This document shows, piece after piece, positions 61,412 to 64,000 of a stretch of DNA of 64,000 bases; position 1 is the stretch's first letter, and every line of letters starts with the position of its first letter. A program made the translations under genes and the position numbers. This DNA comes from Bartonella queenslandensis (lineage in GTDB: Bacteria; Pseudomonadota; Alphaproteobacteria; Rhizobiales; Rhizobiaceae): NCBI RefSeq assembly GCF_018155095.1, contig NZ_NAAI01000001.1:273867-337866 (forward strand). The letters run 5' to 3'. The notes under the pieces are model-generated. The model worked only from the letters and a program-made list of their open reading frames with translations. It was not told where the DNA came from and did not search any database.

Positions 61412-62257
61412 ATGGGTAGTTCAAGCTCTTCACATGATTCAAGTAGTAGTTCACGTCCCCAAAGTTGGCTTTTCCCAAAAGAAGATGATTGTAGTGCAGG
61501 CGCTCATTCGCAAGCAGCAGGTGCAGGCGGCATCGTAGGAGAATTAATAGGAGGTATTGCAGGTGCAGTCGGAGGTCTTTTTTCTGGGCCGGGAGGTGTC
61601 GGTTCTGGCTTTGTCAGTGGAGCAGTAGGAGGCGGAATAGGAGGAGCTGGTGATTCAAGTAGTAGTTCACGCCCCCAAAGTTGGCTTTTTCCAGAAGATG
61701 ATCATAATACAGACGCTTATGCTCAAGAAGCGGGTAAAGGCGGCATTGTAGGATTAGTATTAGGAGGTGGTGCTGGTGCAGCGGGGGGTTCTATTGCTAG
61801 ACCAGGAGGTGCAGGTGCTGGATTTCTCGGTGGAGCAGTAAGCGGCGGAATAGGAGGAGCTGGTGATGCCTTGGTAGATAAGTACAATCAATTTCATCCG
61901 AATCCGAGCTGTGAAGTAGGCGATTACGTTGAAGCATCGGCCATAAAGGGAGGGATAGGAGCAGTAGGAGGAGCATTAGGTGGTTCAGTGGCAGGTCCTG
62001 TTGGTGCGTTCACTGGAGCAGTAGGCGGCGGACTAACAGGAGCAGCTAACGGTTTTGTAGATAAGTATAATCAATGTCATCCAAATCCGAGCTGTCAAGT
62101 AGGCGATTACGTTGAATCAGCTGCCATAAAGGGAGGGATAGGAGCAGTAGGTGGTTCAGCGGCAGGTCCTGTTGGTGCGCTCGGTGGAGCAGTAGGCGGC
62201 GGACTAACAGGAGCTGCTACCGGTTTTATCGATAAATACAATCAATGCCATCCGTAA
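61412..62257 (+). CDS. multi-module glycine-zipper protein (bacteriocin-like) 2
   Basis: A 281-residue protein built of repeated modules. It begins MGSSSSSHDS, like gene 3. Modules 1 and 2 (about 11-81 and 82-151) each start SSSSSRPQSWLFP and end GGIGGAGD. Modules 3 and 4 (about 166-226 and 227-281) each start with SC-E/Q-VGDYVE, run through GxxxG stretches and close with KYNQCHP; the Cys pairs are 167/222 and 228/279. No RTX nonapeptides and no signal peptide are seen. It may be a fused precursor or a large pore-former. A stem-loop with U-tract follows. Confidence 0.75.
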   Translation: MGSSSSSHDSSSSSRPQSWLFPKEDDCSAGAHSQAAGAGGIVGELIGGIAGAVGGLFSGPGGVGSGFVSGAVGGGIGGAGDSSSSSRPQSWLFPEDDHNTDAYAQEAGKGGIVGLVLGGGAGAAGGSIARPGGAGAGFLGGAVSGGIGGAGDALVDKYNQFHPNPSCEVGDYVEASAIKGGIGAVGGALGGSVAGPVGAFTGAVGGGLTGAANGFVDKYNQCHPNPSCQVGDYVESAAIKGGIGAVGGSAAGPVGALGGAVGGGLTGAATGFIDKYNQCHP

Positions 62258-62303
62258 AGTGGAGGGACACTGTTTTTAATTTATTTAGAAAATAGCTATA
62301 AAG

Positions 62304-62371
62304 ATATTTCTGAGATCAGTTAATATTGTAAACATACTTTAAAGCTATGGCTAAACTGATTTCAGGGATAT
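62304..62371 (+). terminator. stem-loop with U-tract after glycine-zipper gene 2
   Basis: ATATTTCTGAGATCAGTT (62304-62321) pairs with AACTGATTTCAGGGATAT (62354-62371) with few mismatches, and TTTTTG follows on the plus strand. It lies 47 bases after the stop and 43 before the next small gene, a good intrinsic terminator candidate with some read-through expected. Confidence 0.65.
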
Positions 62372-62413
62372 TTTTGTTTATGATAATAGATATTTTATTT
62401 TGGATTCTTTGTT

Positions 62414-62593
62414 ATGTATACTTTTATTAGCTCCTTAGTGACAGCAATTGCATTTGGATTTTTCATGTTTTTTTTCAATAGATTTAAAGGTGAGAACTGG
62501 AGTATAAAAAGAATAATATTATCAACAATTATATTTTTTATAATATATTATTCTGGAAGTTTATTAGTTAAATATATGGGAATTTTAAAATAG
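62414..62593 (+). CDS. two-helix small membrane protein, immunity-like 3
   Basis: A 59-residue protein starting at ATG 62414 after the shared leader TTTTGGATTCTTTGTT. Two hydrophobic helices (about 3-21 and 33-50) flank the basic loop NRFKGENWSIKR. This loop is of a second subtype (W-S-I-K) also seen at 63271 and 63874. Its position after the stem-loop of gene 2 repeats the unit plan of the array. Confidence 0.65.
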   Translation: MYTFISSLVTAIAFGFFMFFFNRFKGENWSIKRIILSTIIFFIIYYSGSLLVKYMGILK

Positions 62594-62604
62594 TATAGAA
62601 TTAA

Positions 62605-62816
62605 ATTATTATAATTATTTTATTATTTATCAATTAAAATATAAATTTTGTATGAATATAGCGTAAATAAAATGTATTTATTGTTTACGTAGTATTTTTA
62701 TTGTTATTTTTAAAATTATATTTGATAGTTGTCTAAACCGCATGCTAACCATTTTAATTTTATCGCTCTGATACGTATTTTAATAATTACTTTTTAAAAT
62801 ACTAAAGAGGATTAAA
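62605..62816 (+). promoter_or_regulatory. promoter/leader cassette P3
   Basis: Third copy of the cassette. TTGATA at 62722-62727 in place of TTGACA, TATC-N5-GATAC at 62761-62774, and AAAGAGG near the ATG. Most of its length is nearly identical to P1 and P2. Confidence 0.72.
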
Positions 62817-63122
62817 ATGGGTAGTTCAAGCTCATCACATGATTCACACAGCAGTTCACATTCATCAAGTTCATCTACGGCATGTGGTGTTAAGGATTAT
62901 TTCCATGCTGCGATGACAAAGAAGACAGAGGTAGGAGCCTTTGGAGGAGCTGCGGGAGCTCTGTATGGAGGATTAAGGGGCTCGCGAGGTGGTATATGGG
63001 GTACGATTACAGGCGCTGCAGTGGGTGGATACACAGGTTATAAATTTGGCGCCAATGCAGGGATTATTATAGGGCTTGTGAGAAAGTTTCAGGAGTGTGG
63101 TGGTCGCATTCACCTTTTTTGA
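62817..63122 (+). CDS. glycine-zipper, Cys-bracketed small protein (bacteriocin-like) 3
   Basis: A 101-residue protein. The N-terminus MGSSSSSHDS is identical to that of gene 2, followed by more Ser/His. Cys23 opens the ACGVKDYFHAA motif, a GxxxG-rich hydrophobic core spans about 38-88, and Cys94 follows in FQECGG. A perfect stem-loop comes next, then two two-helix genes. Same inferred role as genes 1 and 2. Confidence 0.72.
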   Translation: MGSSSSSHDSHSSSHSSSSSTACGVKDYFHAAMTKKTEVGAFGGAAGALYGGLRGSRGGIWGTITGAAVGGYTGYKFGANAGIIIGLVRKFQECGGRIHLF

Positions 63123-63163
63123 TTTGTAAATAATTCTTAATAATATATTTTAAAATCAATTTT

Positions 63164-63192
63164 TTAGACATATACATTAAATATATGTCTAA
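63164..63192 (+). terminator. stem-loop after glycine-zipper gene 3
   Basis: TTAGACATATA (63164-63174) and TATATGTCTAA (63182-63192) form a perfect 11-bp stem with a 7-base loop, with a U-rich TTTCGTTT behind it. It occupies the same place as the stem-loops after genes 1 and 2. Confidence 0.65.
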
Positions 63193-63270
63193 TTTCGTTT
63201 ATAATGTGTATTTTATAGATATATATCATTATAATATTTTATGTAAAATTTTTAATTTTGGATGTTTATT

Positions 63271-63492
63271 ATGTATATTGGTGATAATACTATTTCACTA
63301 TTCATGAATAATTTTTTTGATTTGTTGTATTCAACATTTATTTTTATATTTTTATTTACATTAATTTATAGATACAGTGGTGATAGTTGGAAAAATAGTA
63401 TAAAGGGATCGCTTAAGATATTTGGTTTGTTTTTTTTGTTCTTTTTGGCGTTTTGTTTTATTTATATTTCGTTTAAATATATTATATATTAG
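63271..63492 (+). CDS. two-helix small membrane protein, immunity-like 4
   Basis: A 73-residue protein when started at ATG 63271, which follows the shared leader (TTTTGGATGTTTATT); the frame also has an ATG three codons earlier. Two hydrophobic segments (about 13-30 and 47-70) flank the loop YRYSGDSWKNSIKG, the second loop subtype. Inferred partner of glycine-zipper gene 3. Confidence 0.65.
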   Translation: MYIGDNTISLFMNNFFDLLYSTFIFIFLFTLIYRYSGDSWKNSIKGSLKIFGLFFLFFLAFCFIYISFKYIIY

Positions 63493-63622
63493 TTTTTTAA
63501 TATATATTTAATTTATGTTAATATTATAGAAATATATTAGTAAATATGTCTATAAATATTGGAAGAATATATTTTATTAATAAATTTATTATAATTATAT
63601 GTTATTAGAAATTTTATGTGTT

Positions 63623-63835
63623 ATGTATATTTTAAATATCTTTTCTGAATTATTTTTTGCAGTTTGTTGTTTAAGCATATTTATATCTTTGTTTGAATTG
63701 TATTATGTCTCTAAGGGATATAGTGAAAAAAATATTAAAAAAAAGTCATTAATAAGAATAATTTTATTTTTTAGTTTATTTTTAATTTTATTTTCTTTAG
63801 TTAAGTTTTATATAAATAGTTTTTATATATCATAA
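63623..63835 (+). CDS. two-helix small membrane protein, immunity-like 5
   Basis: Starting at ATG 63623 the protein has 70 residues and aligns from its first residue with immunity-like 1; an ATG eight codons earlier (63599) is also possible. Loop YYVSKGYSEKNIKKK is of the first subtype. A degenerate copy of this gene lies at about 60.7 kb. Confidence 0.6.
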   Translation: MYILNIFSELFFAVCCLSIFISLFELYYVSKGYSEKNIKKKSLIRIILFFSLFLILFSLVKFYINSFYIS

Positions 63836-63873
63836 TAATGTGTATGATATTCTTAATTTAATTGGAAAATATT

Positions 63874-64000
63874 ATGAATGATATTTTGTTTAATATTAAA
63901 AATGCATTACTTGCAACAAACATTTTTTTAATTATAAATATACTTTATTCTAAACTACAATTTCCTAATTGGAAAAAATCTATTAAATTAGGGTTAGTTA
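63874..64000 (+). CDS. two-helix small membrane protein, immunity-like 6, truncated by window end
   Basis: The first 42 codons from ATG 63874: one hydrophobic helix followed by SKLQFPNWKKSIKLG, which matches the second loop subtype. The second helix is beyond the window. It shows that the array continues to the right. Confidence 0.6.
   Translation, partial: MNDILFNIKNALLATNIFLIINILYSKLQFPNWKKSIKLGLV

Noticed and set aside
59986..63122. Possibility that the glycine-rich proteins are RTX toxins or collagen-like proteins
   Set aside because: No GGxGxDxxx calcium nonapeptides and no G-x-y triplet periodicity; the pattern is GxxxG zipper.

Overview
The window looks like a chromosomal segment of a Bartonella species (Rhizobiales, Alphaproteobacteria). 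The evidence is low-GC DNA with wide, decaying intergenic spaces, rhizobial gene neighbourhoods (fabI-aroC-ribB-xseB-dxs-tlyA-rRNA methyltransferase; ispH-thrB-rnhA; mutY-DUF721-dsbA-ppdK; DUF5330-sufE-mucR), a CcrM-type methylase, an invasion-associated-locus-B family protein and dispersed intergenic repeats. The genus is an inference from gene content and style; I cannot name the species.

Layout. 0-6 kb: end of an S49 peptidase gene, then ispE, rnhB, the threonylcarbamoyl-AMP synthase gene, a GlcD-type FAD dehydrogenase and a small conserved protein. 6.6-19.1 kb: purD, ubiA, pdxH, a DnaJ-like gene, fabI, aroC, ribBA, xseB, dxs, tlyA and an rRNA m5U methyltransferase. 19.6-27.3 kb: tldD, an ialB-like gene, ctaB, ispH, thrB, rnhA, a DsbD-N-like exported protein and a YqgE protein. 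27.7-33.7 kb: a large 7TM-PAS-GGDEF-EAL protein with altered catalytic motifs, an M16 peptidase and thrC. 34.2-35.7 kb: three tandem paralogous small exported proteins. 35.7-37.3 kb is gene-poor. 37.6-45.9 kb: HAD phosphatase, ccrM, mutY, DUF721, dsbA-like and ppdK. 46-47.6 kb: remnant of a phage integrase. 47.6-54.7 kb: peptidoglycan-binding protein, DUF5330, sufE, a MucR/Ros regulator, oligopeptidase B and Fe-superoxide dismutase. 55.98 kb: tRNA-Gln(UUG).

The most unusual part is 56.3-64.0 kb. On the minus strand lies a decaying type I secretion operon: an HlyB-like ABC transporter lacking its N-terminal peptidase-like domain, an HlyD adaptor with an in-frame stop, and an HlyC-type acyltransferase with a frameshift. 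Divergent to it, on the plus strand, is an array of glycine-zipper, Ser-rich, Cys-bracketed small proteins (96, 281 and 101 aa). Each is preceded by a near-identical ~190-210 bp promoter/leader cassette with two inverted repeats, followed by a stem-loop, and then by one or more tiny two-helix basic membrane proteins (59-78 aa). The layout resembles bacteriocin/immunity modules. At least one immunity-like copy is degenerate, and the array runs off the end of the window. I know no named family for this set; the bacteriocin-immunity reading is inference from architecture.

A dispersed repeat of about 150-210 bp occurs at six or more intergenic sites in both orientations (near 19.4, 27.5, 36.7, 40.1, 46.3 and 55.2 kb). 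No rRNA, CRISPR array or intact insertion sequence was seen.
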